DNA from: a virus
DNA length: 49,921 nt
Virus record (IMG/VR): IMGVR_UViG_3300017917_002570
Span: 1 to 49,921 of that record
Reading direction: 5' to 3' (one strand)
In this document: positions 6,573 through 14,341 of the stretch, in pieces
Layout of the letters: each line of letters opens with the position of its first letter
Numbering within the stretch: position 1 is the first letter of the stretch
Translations under genes and position numbers: made by a program
The notes under the pieces: model-generated
Databases searched by the model: none
What the model was told of the DNA's origin: nothing
What the model saw: only the letters and a program-made list of their open reading frames with translations

Positions 6573-7700
6573 TTACCCTCTTTGTATTTGTTCACTTGAG
6601 GGAATTTCATTTCTAATGTTATAATTTTCCCTATTGTGTTCTAATGTTTCAGGTATTGAATTGGTTTCGTTAGAGTTCCACATCATTCTGGTTAATATTG
6701 ATTCGGACTCTTCTCTATTTTCACTATCTTCATACGAAGCTTCCTCTTCTCTCTCCTCTAACATTTCTTCGGTTACATCATCATTTTCTCTCCTAATTGC
6801 TGCACCGATTCTTTCACTTAATCGTCTTTCAGCTTCCACAGGTTGTTCTGACACATCATAAAATGCACCACTTTTATATAACCCATTATGATTCAAAAGT
6901 TTATCTTCTTTTGTTCTTTGGTCATCGGATAAAAGAAATCTATTTGTTTTAGCGTTCTTATTCATTGAAACGTCTCCAATGATTTTTCTTAACTCATCGG
7001 TTAATTCAGATTGTAATGAATCGATACGAGTATCTTTTTGATTCCAAAATGAAAACTCAGGATCATTTTTATCTAAAGAATAGAACGATGCAACTTTATA
7101 TCCCGTCTTTTTATTAATACAATATATTAATACACCTTTGGTTGAATACTTGATAAAGTATTCAGAATTATTAGATTGGGTTGTGCACCATTTAGTGTTT
7201 GACCCATATTTTTTTGATGCCAAATATGTTAATGGTCTAACCAACAACCACTCATCATCTTCAAATACTTTTACGATTTGATTTTCCATGTCTTTGGTTT
7301 CAACCTTCATATCGGCAACACTAACTGCATTAACGATATCCTCATATGATTTATATTTACTTAAATCATTTTGGTCTATTAAATTTCTCTCATTGTAATC
7401 ACAAAACTTTTTAAAATTAACTAAGTCTTGTGAATTAAAAAATCCATCAATAAAACGATACATCAACATCAATTGAATGTCACCAAACTTACCAAGTTGT
7501 TCATCAGTAATGAAATTAAATTCATTCTTTAAAACTGATTTTATTTCTTTTGTGTGTTCTTTTAAATTTGGGGTGTTTTTCATTAATCTAAGTAACATAT
7601 CAGTGTATTTAGATTTCCCTTCTGGACTGAATAGTTCAAGTACAGTAACTAAATTTAAATTGTTGTCAGGGTTTGTTCTTAGTTCTTTAATTTTTGACAT
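6573..7700 (-). CDS. KWC-motif phage protein of unknown function
   Basis: A 375-residue protein. The central segment WLLVRPLTYLASKKYGSNTKWCTT, then a strand-rich part YFIKYSTKGVLIYCINKKTG, is a pattern I recognise from many large phages, where a WC or HCV motif is followed by beta strands. It recalls the PcfJ-like domain at 25535, but equivalence is not shown. The C-terminal 120 residues are Glu/Asn-rich and probably disordered. TATTTATA lies 21 bases before the start, and the CTS gene at 6325 follows 11 bases after its stop, so it may belong to the late virion gene set. Confidence 0.55.
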   Translation of the reverse strand: MSKIKELRTNPDNNLNLVTVLELFSPEGKSKYTDMLLRLMKNTPNLKEHTKEIKSVLKNEFNFITDEQLGKFGDIQLMLMYRFIDGFFNSQDLVNFKKFCDYNERNLIDQNDLSKYKSYEDIVNAVSVADMKVETKDMENQIVKVFEDDEWLLVRPLTYLASKKYGSNTKWCTTQSNNSEYFIKYSTKGVLIYCINKKTGYKVASFYSLDKNDPEFSFWNQKDTRIDSLQSELTDELRKIIGDVSMNKNAKTNRFLLSDDQRTKEDKLLNHNGLYKSGAFYDVSEQPVEAERRLSERIGAAIRRENDDVTEEMLEEREEEASYEDSENREESESILTRMMWNSNETNSIPETLEHNRENYNIRNEIPSSEQIQRG

Positions 7701-7721
7701 TGTGATGTTTTTTTATAATAA

Positions 7722-7729
7722 TATAAATA
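7722..7729 (-). promoter_or_regulatory. TATTTATA element upstream of the 6573 gene
   Basis: The complement of 7722-7729 is TATTTATA, 21 bases before the start codon at 7700, in an otherwise gene-free 49-base gap. No Bacteroidota-type -33 box is visible beside it. Confidence 0.4.
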
Positions 7730-7749
7730 AAATGTTTTTTAAAACCAAA

Positions 7750-8034
7750 TTATTCGGTATAAATAAATTCGGAACGTTTGTAGTCTATTTTATCTTGGTG
7801 ATCTTTTTTCCAATTTTGTATTATTTCTTCAGCTTGTGATTTATTTTGAAATGGAAATGATCCCGATACCCAAACTTTAAATGGTAAATAAAAATAATTC
7901 GTTTTATACCACTCCGTTCGTTGTGGTAAATAATATCGTTGACCATTATAAACCCAAGTCTCAATCCGATATTTCGGTTTTGCCTCTAATGTTGTCACTC
8001 CCAACAACATTAGTACTAATACTATTTTTTTCAT
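7750..8034 (-). CDS. Small secreted protein
   Basis: A 94-residue protein. MKKIVLVLMLLGVTTLEAK is a convincing Sec signal peptide. The mature part is aromatic- and basic-rich (YNGQRYYLPQRTEWYKTNYFYLPF) with a helix containing QAEEIIQNWKKDH, a shape seen in SPOR-like or small periplasmic proteins, although I cannot assign a family. It is last in the 7750-9440 operon. Confidence 0.6.
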   Translation of the reverse strand: MKKIVLVLMLLGVTTLEAKPKYRIETWVYNGQRYYLPQRTEWYKTNYFYLPFKVWVSGSFPFQNKSQAEEIIQNWKKDHQDKIDYKRSEFIYTE

Positions 8035-8040
8035 TATAAT

Positions 8041-8247
8041 CTATATGATGGATATGTTCCAAACAATATTTTTTCGTTGGTAAACACCGTCTTTGTTCTT
8101 AACAATGTTATAGTTCTTTCTCCATGTTTGCATTGTTCTTTTACTAAGACCACATTTTTGTGCAGCTTCCTTAATAGTTTTAGATGTGTTTAAAGATTTT
8201 AACATTAATCTACATCTGTGATAATCCACGTTTAATATTTCTTCCAT
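8041..8247 (-). CDS. Small helix-turn-helix DNA-binding protein
   Basis: Sixty-eight residues. KTIKEAAQKCGLSKRTMQTW is a clear helix-turn-helix (Ala and Gly-Leu-Ser in canonical positions), resembling resolvase/transposase-type or phage regulatory HTH domains. Starts in an ATTAATATG context. Probably a transcriptional regulator; the target is unknown. Confidence 0.7.
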   Translation of the reverse strand: MEEILNVDYHRCRLMLKSLNTSKTIKEAAQKCGLSKRTMQTWRKNYNIVKNKDGVYQRKNIVWNISII

Positions 8248-8248
8248 A

Positions 8249-8932
8249 TTAATAAAATTTTCTTAATACTTCAATAACATCCCATGCATCTTCCAATGCA
8301 TTGTGTGTAACGAATCCACTAACACCCGAACGTTCCTTACATTGTGTTAAGTTTGGTAATGATGTATCATTCTTCCAATCAACACACAGAATTGCCGGGT
8401 CTAATACTCTTTGACGAGTACGAATTAACTTCTGCCACCAAGGTAGTTCTTGTAAAAATAGTTTATCAAATGTTCCAAAGTTCTTACCCGCAACATTTAT
8501 AGTAATTGGTTTTGTACCATTGTTAATTGCAGGTCTTAAATAACCATTACTCATTTGAATGTATCCACCACTATTATCACCCCCTTGGAAATATCCATTA
8601 GCTTCTAACCACCAATAGAATTCTTTCACAACTTCTTCTTTCTCATAGAACTTATAACCATATGGTTGTGCGTCCTCCATCATTGTTAGTTTCTCTCTAT
8701 CTTCTTTGTTCGCCTCCAAATATAATCCTATCAAAGAAATGATATGTTGATTCATTGTGAGTGCTCTTGGTGAACCAACTATTTCATTTTGAAGAACGAT
8801 TGCATTGAACTTAGGACATTCATCAAACGGTAATTTCTTTTCGGTATCTTCGATGATTGCACCGATAGATAATGTTTTGTGTTTCTCGTGGTCAAGACCT
8901 GATGTCTCAATATCAATTGATACGTAAATCAT
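8249..8932 (-). CDS. DEDD-family 3'-5' exonuclease
   Basis: A 227-residue protein that opens with YVSIDIETSGLD, the Exo I motif (D-x-E) of DnaQ/RNase T-like exonucleases. FGTFDKLFLQ carries the Exo II Asp, and HNALEDAWDVIEVL fits Exo III (H-x4-D), which would make it the DEDDh type. Metal-dependent 3'-5' hydrolysis of DNA or RNA is expected. It is not fused to a polymerase. A central insertion (about residues 85-140) is longer than in the minimal fold. Confidence 0.8.
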   Translation of the reverse strand: MIYVSIDIETSGLDHEKHKTLSIGAIIEDTEKKLPFDECPKFNAIVLQNEIVGSPRALTMNQHIISLIGLYLEANKEDREKLTMMEDAQPYGYKFYEKEEVVKEFYWWLEANGYFQGGDNSGGYIQMSNGYLRPAINNGTKPITINVAGKNFGTFDKLFLQELPWWQKLIRTRQRVLDPAILCVDWKNDTSLPNLTQCKERSGVSGFVTHNALEDAWDVIEVLRKFY

Positions 8933-8935
8933 ATT

Positions 8936-9196
8936 TTAATATTTGGTTTCGTATTCGGTTTTTATATTCTCTTCATGATGACTTTTATCATTTCCCTGTG
9001 TGGTGATAGTTTCACCCATTGTTGTGAAGTAATGTGTTTCTAAACCATCATGAAAACGATATACTTTTACACCATCTTTTTCAAATAGATAAGTTACTTT
9101 GTACTCATCATTATTTGTTTTTGTCCTCTCAATACCATCACCTAAACATGATGTTAGTGTGATTGAAATAAAAAATAACCCTATGATTTTTTTCAT
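8936..9196 (-). CDS. Small lipoprotein (DUF4884-like)
   Basis: Eighty-six residues. MKKIIGLFFISITLTSCLGD is a lipoprotein signal with a lipobox (LTSC). The mature part, DEYKVTYLFEKDGVKVYRFHDGLETHYFTT, matches the small DUF4884-like proteins found in Bacteroidota phages. Anchoring to a host membrane is expected. A role such as superinfection exclusion is possible but unsupported. Confidence 0.7.
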   Translation of the reverse strand: MKKIIGLFFISITLTSCLGDGIERTKTNNDEYKVTYLFEKDGVKVYRFHDGLETHYFTTMGETITTQGNDKSHHEENIKTEYETKY

Positions 9197-9197
9197 A

Positions 9198-9440
9198 TTA
9201 ATATTTGTTTTTTTCTGATTTACCTAAATGTACGTGACCCTTAATTCTTCCATTAAAGTTATCTTCTTCAATCTCTTTGTCAACAATCTTTGATGTACTA
9301 TTTTCACTTGTTAGTTCTTGTAGTATCTTTTTTGCAATTGAGTTTGCATATTTTCTTTTGTGTTTAGTATTGTCCGCACCTAATAATGGTGCTTCAAATT
9401 CAACATCTAACTCCAAAGTAATTTGATATCTAAATAACAT
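9198..9440 (-). CDS. Small hypothetical protein
   Basis: Eighty residues: an N-terminal beta strand (MLFRYQITLELDVEF), a Lys-rich helix (KHKRKYANSIAKKILQEL) and a His/Gly-containing C-terminus (GRIKGHVHLG). I do not recognise a family. It lies between the deoxyribonucleotidase gene and the lipoprotein gene with short gaps. Confidence 0.5.
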   Translation of the reverse strand: MLFRYQITLELDVEFEAPLLGADNTKHKRKYANSIAKKILQELTSENSTSKIVDKEIEEDNFNGRIKGHVHLGKSEKNKY

Positions 9441-9450
9441 AATAATTGAT

Positions 9451-9924
9451 TTATAATCCTAAAACTTTTAATTGATCTATTGTATGTTTTGCACTAACGT
9501 GGTGAATACCGATTCCGCCAGCATCTCTCCATCCTTGAATGTTATCTAATCTGTCATCGATTAGTATTGATTTGGGTGTGGCGAAATCTTTCTTATGTTT
9601 TGCACTTCTAAGAATTAAATGTACACCAGGTAATTCTTTATCGACCCAATCATGTTTAGCAACTCTTGAATCGTTTTGTCTGGATGGTGCGGATAATAAT
9701 TCTGGTTTATATTTTTCAATATATTTCCACAATCTCTTACCATCCTTCATCCACTCAAGGTTAATCCAAAAATCATAACCCGCCTCATTAATAGGATCCC
9801 AAAAATGACTATCATTTCGATGTTCACCATCCAACTGATGTCCAGTTAATTCAAAATAACCTTTATCGAAGTCAACTAAAACTCCGTCCATGTCGCAATA
9901 AATTTTGTATTCACTTTTCTCCAT
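9451..9924 (-). CDS. 5'(3')-deoxyribonucleotidase (NT5C-like HAD phosphatase)
   Basis: About 157 residues from MEKSEYKIYCDMDGVLVDFD. DMDGVLVDFD is HAD motif I (D-x-D), and SILIDDRLDNIQGWRDAGG is motif IV with the acidic pair. The sequence resembles the NT5C family, which dephosphorylates deoxyribonucleoside monophosphates and in phages tunes dNTP pools. The start at 9924 is chosen because the upstream extension to 9984 would translate through the Bacteroidota-type promoter at 9929-9960. First gene of the 7750-9924 unit. Confidence 0.8.
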   Translation of the reverse strand: MEKSEYKIYCDMDGVLVDFDKGYFELTGHQLDGEHRNDSHFWDPINEAGYDFWINLEWMKDGKRLWKYIEKYKPELLSAPSRQNDSRVAKHDWVDKELPGVHLILRSAKHKKDFATPKSILIDDRLDNIQGWRDAGGIGIHHVSAKHTIDQLKVLGL

Positions 9925-9928
9925 ATAA

Positions 9929-9960
9929 CAAAGATACAAAAATAATTTCGAATATCCAAA
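9929..9960 (-). promoter_or_regulatory. Bacteroidota-type promoter for the deoxyribonucleotidase gene
   Basis: On the minus strand TTTG (complement of 9957-9960, within TTTGGATATTCG) precedes TATCTTTG (complement of 9929-9936) by 20 bases. It directly follows the terminator at 9974-10000, which supports a new transcription unit. Confidence 0.75.
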
Positions 9961-9970
9961 AAAATAGCAT

Positions 9971-10000
9971 AAAAAAACCCTCACAATTTGTGAGGGTTTT
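9971..10000 (-). terminator. Strong rho-independent terminator
   Basis: AAAACCCTCACA, a short loop, then TGTGAGGGTTTT forms a perfect stem with A-runs on one side and T on the other. It follows the stop of the 10016 gene on the minus strand, where the hairpin is followed by seven T. The T-run on the plus side is shorter. Confidence 0.85.
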
Positions 10001-10015
10001 CGATATTACAATTCT

Positions 10016-10240
10016 TTAATCTTTAGCCACAACTTCACCCGTTTTAGCATTAACTAAAAACAAATTACCGCTAGCATCTTTGGCTGGATATACATCAATA
10101 TCACCACCATTCATATCCTCATCAATCTCTTCTTCATGAGCAATACTGTCAGGACTAACGTCCTCAACTTCTTGTTCGTTAATTATACTTGAGACAATGT
10201 TTTCAATGTCAGATTGTTTTAATTTAATTACTTTTGTCAT
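10016..10240 (-). CDS. Small acidic putative internal virion protein with CTS-like leader
   Basis: Seventy-four residues. An amphipathic leader (MTKVIKLKQSDIENIVSS, then I-I-N-E) ends in I-N-E, a gp21-type [L/I]xE site at residue 22. The mature part is very acidic (SIAHEEEIDEDMNGGDIDV) and ends with a strand-turn-strand NLFLVNAKTGEVV. TATTTATA is 13 bases upstream of the start. It probably enters the head with the scaffold; the function is unknown. Confidence 0.6.
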   Translation of the reverse strand: MTKVIKLKQSDIENIVSSIINEQEVEDVSPDSIAHEEEIDEDMNGGDIDVYPAKDASGNLFLVNAKTGEVVAKD

Positions 10241-10253
10241 GGTTCTGTTTATA

Positions 10254-10261
10254 TATAAATA
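10254..10261 (-). promoter_or_regulatory. TATTTATA element upstream of CTS gene
   Basis: The complement of 10254-10261 is TATTTATA in the sense context TTAGTATTTATATATAAACAG. It lies between the 32-residue gene at 10269 and the CTS gene. Confidence 0.45.
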
Positions 10262-10268
10262 CTAATTA

Positions 10269-10367
10269 TTAGGATTTCTTCTTATGAATACCCTTCTTTT
10301 GGTTCATTTTACGGGTAATTTTACCCATTTTAATTCGATTTTTGTGTTTTTGTTCTCTTTTTGTCAT
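10269..10367 (-). CDS. Very small, highly basic protein (32 aa)
   Basis: A short frame encoding 32 residues, about half of them Lys or Arg (MTKREQKHKNRIKMGKITRK, ending KKGIHKKKS). It sits in a 195-base gap between the terminator at 10396 and the CTS gene at 10016, with TATTTAT at the complement of 10372-10378 just before its start. Nucleic-acid binding or condensation is inferred from its charge. Its short length makes the call uncertain. Confidence 0.5.
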   Translation of the reverse strand: MTKREQKHKNRIKMGKITRKMNQKKGIHKKKS

Positions 10368-10391
10368 GTAAATAAATATAACAAAAGGCAC

Positions 10392-10425
10392 AAAAAACCC
10401 CGATGGGAATATCCTAATCGGGGTT
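10392..10425 (-). terminator. Rho-independent terminator after the SPFH gene
   Basis: AACCCCGAT (10396-10404) pairs perfectly with ATCGGGGTT (10417-10425) across a 12-base loop. On the minus strand it is followed by a T-run (complement of 10392-10397). It lies 10 bases after the stop of the SPFH-domain gene. Confidence 0.75.
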
Positions 10426-10434
10426 TATTAACTA

Positions 10435-11379
10435 CTAATTAACTCCTTTAAATAACTTAGGTACTTCACCATAGACAGGTAACTTACCATCCCATTTATT
10501 AATGTATTCTAATTGTAATAATAATGGTGTTAATGTTGCTTGTTTTAATCTATTTGACTCGGCTTCAGCTTTTGCAGATGTTAACATTGCTTGAGCATTA
10601 CCTTCCGCCGTTGCCACTTTAATTTTCGCTTGAGCCTCTGCCGTCTTAACTTCATTCTCGGCTCTTAATGCTGCCTGAACCGCATTGTTCTTAGCCTCAA
10701 TAGACTTCTTAAAGGTTTCAGGGTAAATCAAATTCGATGTGAACTGATTGATAACGAATCCTTCTTTTAATAATTGTCCATCTAACAATCTACGAACTTC
10801 GATTTCGAACACCGCTCTGTTTGAGATTAACTCATCTGCGGTATATTTGTTGGTTGCTAATCTAAATGCATCATATACTGCAGTTTTTAAGAATCCCTCT
10901 TCAATATCTTCCAAAGGTCTACGGTACTTGCTAAAAATTGTTGGTACTTTATCTCTTTGTACTGAATAGTTCATGATTGGTGACACACTAAACTCCGAAC
11001 CATCTTTACTGTTTACAACAAATGAATTCTCTCCTTTATACTCTTTGTGTTGAATAAATGTTGGGAACTCGTAAACAGTTGTTGTGATTGGATTGTAGAA
11101 TACCATACCAGTAACTGCAACCACATCATCAACTCCCTTATCATCACCATACTGATTTACTTTAACACCGACATGTCCTGCGTCGATTCTCTCACATGAG
11201 AAGAATAAAAATGTTATTGTAAAAAATGCTACTACTCCGATTAAAATGTTTCTCATAATTTGTTTTCTTTTTTGTGTTTGTTCTTGATTAAATTGTATTT
11301 CTAATTGGTCAATTTCTTCTTCTGACCTTCGACGACCGTAGTTATCATAACGGTGGTCGTATCTACTAAATGATGCCAT
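10435..11379 (-). CDS. SPFH/prohibitin-domain membrane protein
   Basis: A 314-residue protein. A charged N-terminal 42 residues is followed by one membrane segment (ILIGVVAFFTITFLFFS), then the SPFH domain (ERIDAGHVGVKVNQYG, later QHKEYKGENSFVVNSKDG and ISNRAVFEIEVRRLLDG), then an Ala/Glu-rich coiled coil (ENEVKTAEAQAKIKVATAEG). This is the layout of prohibitin/stomatin/HflK-C proteins that form ring-like scaffolds on the inner membrane. In phages such homologues may inhibit host FtsH-type proteolysis or organise membranes; which applies here is unknown. Confidence 0.85.
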   Translation of the reverse strand: MASFSRYDHRYDNYGRRRSEEEIDQLEIQFNQEQTQKRKQIMRNILIGVVAFFTITFLFFSCERIDAGHVGVKVNQYGDDKGVDDVVAVTGMVFYNPITTTVYEFPTFIQHKEYKGENSFVVNSKDGSEFSVSPIMNYSVQRDKVPTIFSKYRRPLEDIEEGFLKTAVYDAFRLATNKYTADELISNRAVFEIEVRRLLDGQLLKEGFVINQFTSNLIYPETFKKSIEAKNNAVQAALRAENEVKTAEAQAKIKVATAEGNAQAMLTSAKAEAESNRLKQATLTPLLLQLEYINKWDGKLPVYGEVPKLFKGVN

Positions 11380-11380
11380 A

Positions 11381-11734
11381 TTATTTTGTTTTTGTTTTTA
11401 CTTTTGGGTGAACAATATGTTGTTCCGTTTTCTTTTTAGTTGTTCTTTTCTTTTTAACAATCTCATCTTGTGGAATGTAATCCAATTCCGTTTCACCAGG
11501 TTTGATTGGTTCCTCTTCATCGGATAAAAAGTCGAACAATTTTTTCCACTGTACAAAATGAAACGCAAATAAAAGTGAGAAAATCCCAACCAATAATGCT
11601 AAAATGTTTTGAATTGTATCAGGTGCGGTTAAACCTGGAAAAACAATAAACTGGAAAATTAATCCAATACTGAATACTACACCAACAACTATTAATATGT
11701 TAGTGTTAAATGTTTTTTTTAATAATTCTTTCAT
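11381..11734 (-). CDS. Membrane protein with basic C-terminal tail
   Basis: About 117 residues from MKELLKKTFN. Two hydrophobic helices (ILIVVGVVFSIGLIFQFIV and NILALLVGIFSLLFAFHFV) are followed by a Lys/Thr-rich cytoplasmic tail (KKKRTTKKKTEQHIVHPKVK). The in-frame extension to 11794 is rejected because it translates promoter-like sequence (boxes at 11749-11779). It lies two bases upstream of the SPFH gene, so a joint membrane role is plausible. Confidence 0.6.
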   Translation of the reverse strand: MKELLKKTFNTNILIVVGVVFSIGLIFQFIVFPGLTAPDTIQNILALLVGIFSLLFAFHFVQWKKLFDFLSDEEEPIKPGETELDYIPQDEIVKKKRTTKKKTEQHIVHPKVKTKTK

Positions 11735-11748
11735 GTGTGATTTTTTTA

Positions 11749-11779
11749 AAAATATAAGTAATAAATTTGATAATTCAAA
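11749..11779 (-). promoter_or_regulatory. Bacteroidota-type promoter for the 11381 membrane gene and SPFH gene
   Basis: On the minus strand TTTG (complement of 11776-11779) precedes TATATTTT (complement of 11749-11756) by 19 bases. The -7 box ends in T rather than G, so it is a weaker match than at 9929. Confidence 0.5.
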
Positions 11780-11780
11780 A

Positions 11781-12434
11781 TTATCTGTCAACATTTAACA
11801 TTTCATCCATATGATGATCATCGGCACCCATTTCAGAACCAATTTGATGTTTTTTAAGTGCGTCAATCACTACCTTTAATTCGTATGGTGCGAATTCCAT
11901 ACTACCATCCATCCCTACGTCCATTCTACGTCCATTACTAATCTTCTTATTGAATGGTAAGTGACAGTGTCCGTGTAAATGAATACGACCTTTACGAAGT
12001 CCATTCCAAGAACTAATCGGGTAGTGACACATCTCTATTGTTTCACCTTGATATTGAAATTGGTCAAACCAACTAACTGATTTGAATAAGTCTCTTACGC
12101 CTCCTCGGTTTCTATCAATGTGATGGTCATGATTACCAAGAATTAAATGTATGTTCTTACAAATCAATCGATGGTAAAACTCCTCAATGTTTTCAAATCC
12201 ACCAAACGACCAGTCACCAAGATGTATTAACACATCATCTTGTCCAACTACTTCATTGATATTATTGACAATTGCAGCGTTCATCTTCTCCACAGTTGGG
12301 AAGTCTCTTGTTTGTTTTTCTGGTATTGAACCATCCGGCATTCTCCAATTAGTCACACCTCTACATATATTGGTGTGACTGTAATGCGTGTCGGATGTTA
12401 TCCAAACTTTTATACTATCATCTATCTTAATCAT
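11781..12434 (-). CDS. Calcineurin-like metallophosphoesterase
   Basis: A 217-residue protein with the full set of metallophosphoesterase motifs: WITSDTHYSHTN (D-x-H), LIHLGDWSFGG (GD), LILGNHDHH (GNHD), and RIHLHGHCHLPF (G-H-x-H). A two-metal phosphoesterase is expected; phage homologues act on nucleotides, nucleic acids or phosphoproteins and the substrate cannot be told from sequence. Overlaps the next gene upstream (12427) by eight bases. Confidence 0.85.
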   Translation of the reverse strand: MIKIDDSIKVWITSDTHYSHTNICRGVTNWRMPDGSIPEKQTRDFPTVEKMNAAIVNNINEVVGQDDVLIHLGDWSFGGFENIEEFYHRLICKNIHLILGNHDHHIDRNRGGVRDLFKSVSWFDQFQYQGETIEMCHYPISSWNGLRKGRIHLHGHCHLPFNKKISNGRRMDVGMDGSMEFAPYELKVVIDALKKHQIGSEMGADDHHMDEMLNVDR

Positions 12435-13152
12435 TTTTATATTTTGTTTTTACGTAATCAACCGCCTCTCTAAACATATCAATCGTACACCCTCTTTCAG
12501 AATATGGGTCGGAAAATCTTCTAAACATATCCTCATCACCAAATTTAGATTCGGTAATTAATTCAGTTGGATTGAACATTTCAACCTTACCATCTTTTAT
12601 TCTATACTCAACAACTGGTACAGCAATTACATCGTCATCACCCGACTCACTATTTTGTAATTGACACGTTAACTCCAAGAATGGAAACGCCTCAGCAATT
12701 TGAATCCAATCATTATAAACCTCCTCAACTGATGGCCATTTACCGATGTTATAATTGCTGGTTCCAATGTTACCGTTCCAATCACACCATCCGTGAGCAC
12801 CACCAATCCATGATGATACAATTCGACTATTTTGTAGATATTCTAAGTCTAATGACTTTATTTCAGAATTCTTTTGTTCTTTGTAATTCCAAATTGAGTT
12901 GTAATCATTCTCCTGAATATTTAATTTTTTGGCAATTGCTTTATTTTCCCCACCATACAACTCATCGGTAACTTCAATATCATAAAAATATTCATTCAAT
13001 AATTTATTGAATGTACGGTCATTAGATGAAAAGTACAAATCATCAGTACGAAGAATAATCTCCATAGCTTGTTCACGAGTTACCGGTTTACCAACAACTA
13101 ATAGTGCCGGCCATTTAGGTAAGTCTAAATCAAAAAAATCTTGTTGTGTCAT
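12427..13152 (-). CDS. Conserved phage protein of unknown function
   Basis: A 241-residue protein. The opening FFDLDLPKWPALLVVGKPVT with EQAMEIILRTD is a pattern I recall from conserved hypothetical proteins of large phages. It also has SSWIGGAHGWCDWNGNIG and PFLELTCQL, suggesting an alpha/beta enzyme-like or binding fold. No function is known to me. It overlaps both neighbours (eight bases with 11781, four bases with 13149), so it belongs to the same operon. Confidence 0.6.
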   Translation of the reverse strand: MTQQDFFDLDLPKWPALLVVGKPVTREQAMEIILRTDDLYFSSNDRTFNKLLNEYFYDIEVTDELYGGENKAIAKKLNIQENDYNSIWNYKEQKNSEIKSLDLEYLQNSRIVSSWIGGAHGWCDWNGNIGTSNYNIGKWPSVEEVYNDWIQIAEAFPFLELTCQLQNSESGDDDVIAVPVVEYRIKDGKVEMFNPTELITESKFGDEDMFRRFSDPYSERGCTIDMFREAVDYVKTKYKND

Positions 13153-13547
13153 TTCTGAAAAAATTTAAAATCTTTTGTTATTTTATTTGTCTGTCCTATT
13201 CTTTCTGTAGCTCGTCTGATTGCTTCATTTCTTTCTGATTGTGCCCTTTCAATTCGTGATATCGGTGGTGGAGGTGGGATAGTTCTACCCCAATTTGGAA
13301 TTGAATTCCTATTTATTAATCTCATCGTTTGAAACCATCTCCTATGTCTATCATTCTCTTGTATGTTATGTTGTTTTTTTATTTTTTCTTCACAATCTCT
13401 AACAAACAATGCCAATATAGGTCCCAAGAATATTGCTCCAAATATTATTTCAAAACTCAATGTGTAGCATTTGTTGTGTGTGTACATTGTATAGGCTGCG
13501 GATACAACCCAAAAAAATGATAATACAACAGCAAATTCGTTATTCAT
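13149..13547 (-). CDS. Membrane protein with proline-rich cytoplasmic region
   Basis: A 132-residue protein with two membrane segments (FAVVLSFFWVVSAAYTMYT and LSFEIIFGAIFLGPILALFV) and a polar C-terminal half containing a PPPPP stretch and RIERAQSERNEAIRRATERI. No family recognised. Its start is separated from the 13549 membrane gene by one base, suggesting the two work together. Confidence 0.55.
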   Translation of the reverse strand: MNNEFAVVLSFFWVVSAAYTMYTHNKCYTLSFEIIFGAIFLGPILALFVRDCEEKIKKQHNIQENDRHRRWFQTMRLINRNSIPNWGRTIPPPPPISRIERAQSERNEAIRRATERIGQTNKITKDFKFFQK

Positions 13548-13548
13548 A

Positions 13549-13740
13549 TTAGTCTTTTATTAAAGCATTTATTATTCCCGTTGTCGAACTGAATCCGAAA
13601 AATAGATATACGATTTTTGTTACCCAATGCCATTGAAACATATTTGGTTCGTTAGATACAAACCAAAATATAACATACCAAAATCCGAATCCAAATAAGA
13701 ATCCTATGAAAAATAAGAACAACACTTTTATGGTTACCAT
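13549..13740 (-). CDS. Small membrane protein
   Basis: Sixty-three residues with a long N-terminal hydrophobic segment (VLFLFFIGFLFGFGFWYVIFW) and a second one (WVTKIVYLFFGFSSTTGII). It has an AATAATATG start context. Inner-membrane location is expected; the function is unknown. Confidence 0.55.
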   Translation of the reverse strand: MVTIKVLFLFFIGFLFGFGFWYVIFWFVSNEPNMFQWHWVTKIVYLFFGFSSTTGIINALIKD

Positions 13741-13754
13741 ATTATTTTATTTAA

Positions 13755-14255
13755 TTAACAAAATTCCGTTGATGATGAGACTCTTAATCCATCCACAAAC
13801 CTATCGTCATATTCAGGTTTATCAAAAAATGAACCAACACCTTTTAACCTTTGTTGTCTCCTATATTCTTCGTTTACTACCATACCATTAGGTTCTCCCC
13901 ATTCTAATGCCATTGTGATAAATTCTTCCACATCAATCTCCTCACCATATTCATCGACAACTCTACCTGAACGGATAAATTCAAATAAACTTTCCTTATC
14001 ATGATAATATTTTTCTTTATGAAAATTCCAACAGAATTTCCATCCGTGACTTCTTTTACCCAAATGAATATTGGTGTCTTCTAAAAACATTTCCCACGGA
14101 GAAAACCATTCCCATTCTTTTCTTGGGCTGATAGTTCTAAATCCACCCTCAATATTTTCAGGTGATAAATCAAGATTAGTGATAAAACCAATTAAGGTTT
14201 GTTTACGAGCCTCCATTTGCTCATGTGTTGGTATGCGGTAGTAATTAGTTCCCAT
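13755..14255 (-). CDS. Conserved phage hypothetical protein (MGTNYY type)
   Basis: A 166-residue protein. It begins MGTNYYRIPT and contains LGKRSHGWKFCWNFHKEKYYHD, a Trp/His/Cys-rich pattern I recognise from conserved hypothetical proteins of phages, usually described only as unknown. Preceded by a strong Bacteroidota-type promoter; it heads the membrane/phosphoesterase operon that runs down to 11781. Confidence 0.65.
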   Translation of the reverse strand: MGTNYYRIPTHEQMEARKQTLIGFITNLDLSPENIEGGFRTISPRKEWEWFSPWEMFLEDTNIHLGKRSHGWKFCWNFHKEKYYHDKESLFEFIRSGRVVDEYGEEIDVEEFITMALEWGEPNGMVVNEEYRRQQRLKGVGSFFDKPEYDDRFVDGLRVSSSTEFC

Positions 14256-14275
14256 AGTATGTGCTAGTTAATACA

Positions 14276-14306
14276 CAAAGATAAGAATTAATTTTGATAT
14301 TCCAAA
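14276..14306 (-). promoter_or_regulatory. Bacteroidota-type promoter for the 13755 operon
   Basis: On the minus strand TTTG (complement of 14303-14306, in TTTTGGAATATC) is followed after 19 bases by TATCTTTG (complement of 14276-14283), a full consensus match. It starts just after the terminator at 14322-14341. Confidence 0.8.
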
Positions 14307-14313
14307 ATATTGC

Positions 14314-14341
14314 AAAAAAAATCCCCACATTTCTGTGGGGA
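14314..14341 (-). terminator. Rho-independent terminator of the 14392 gene
   Basis: TCCCCACA (14322-14329), loop TTTC, TGTGGGGA (14334-14341): a perfect 8-bp GC-rich stem followed on the minus strand by eight T. It lies about 50 bases after the stop of the 14392 gene. Confidence 0.85.

Noticed and set aside
7477-7839. 120-codon plus-strand frame opposite the 6573 and 7750 genes
   Set aside because: It is the Ser/Phe-rich reverse reading of two well supported minus-strand genes and spans their promoter gap.
9925-9984. N-terminal extension of the deoxyribonucleotidase to 9984
   Set aside because: It would read through a full-consensus promoter and part of the terminator; the family starts close to the HAD motif at MEKSEYKI.
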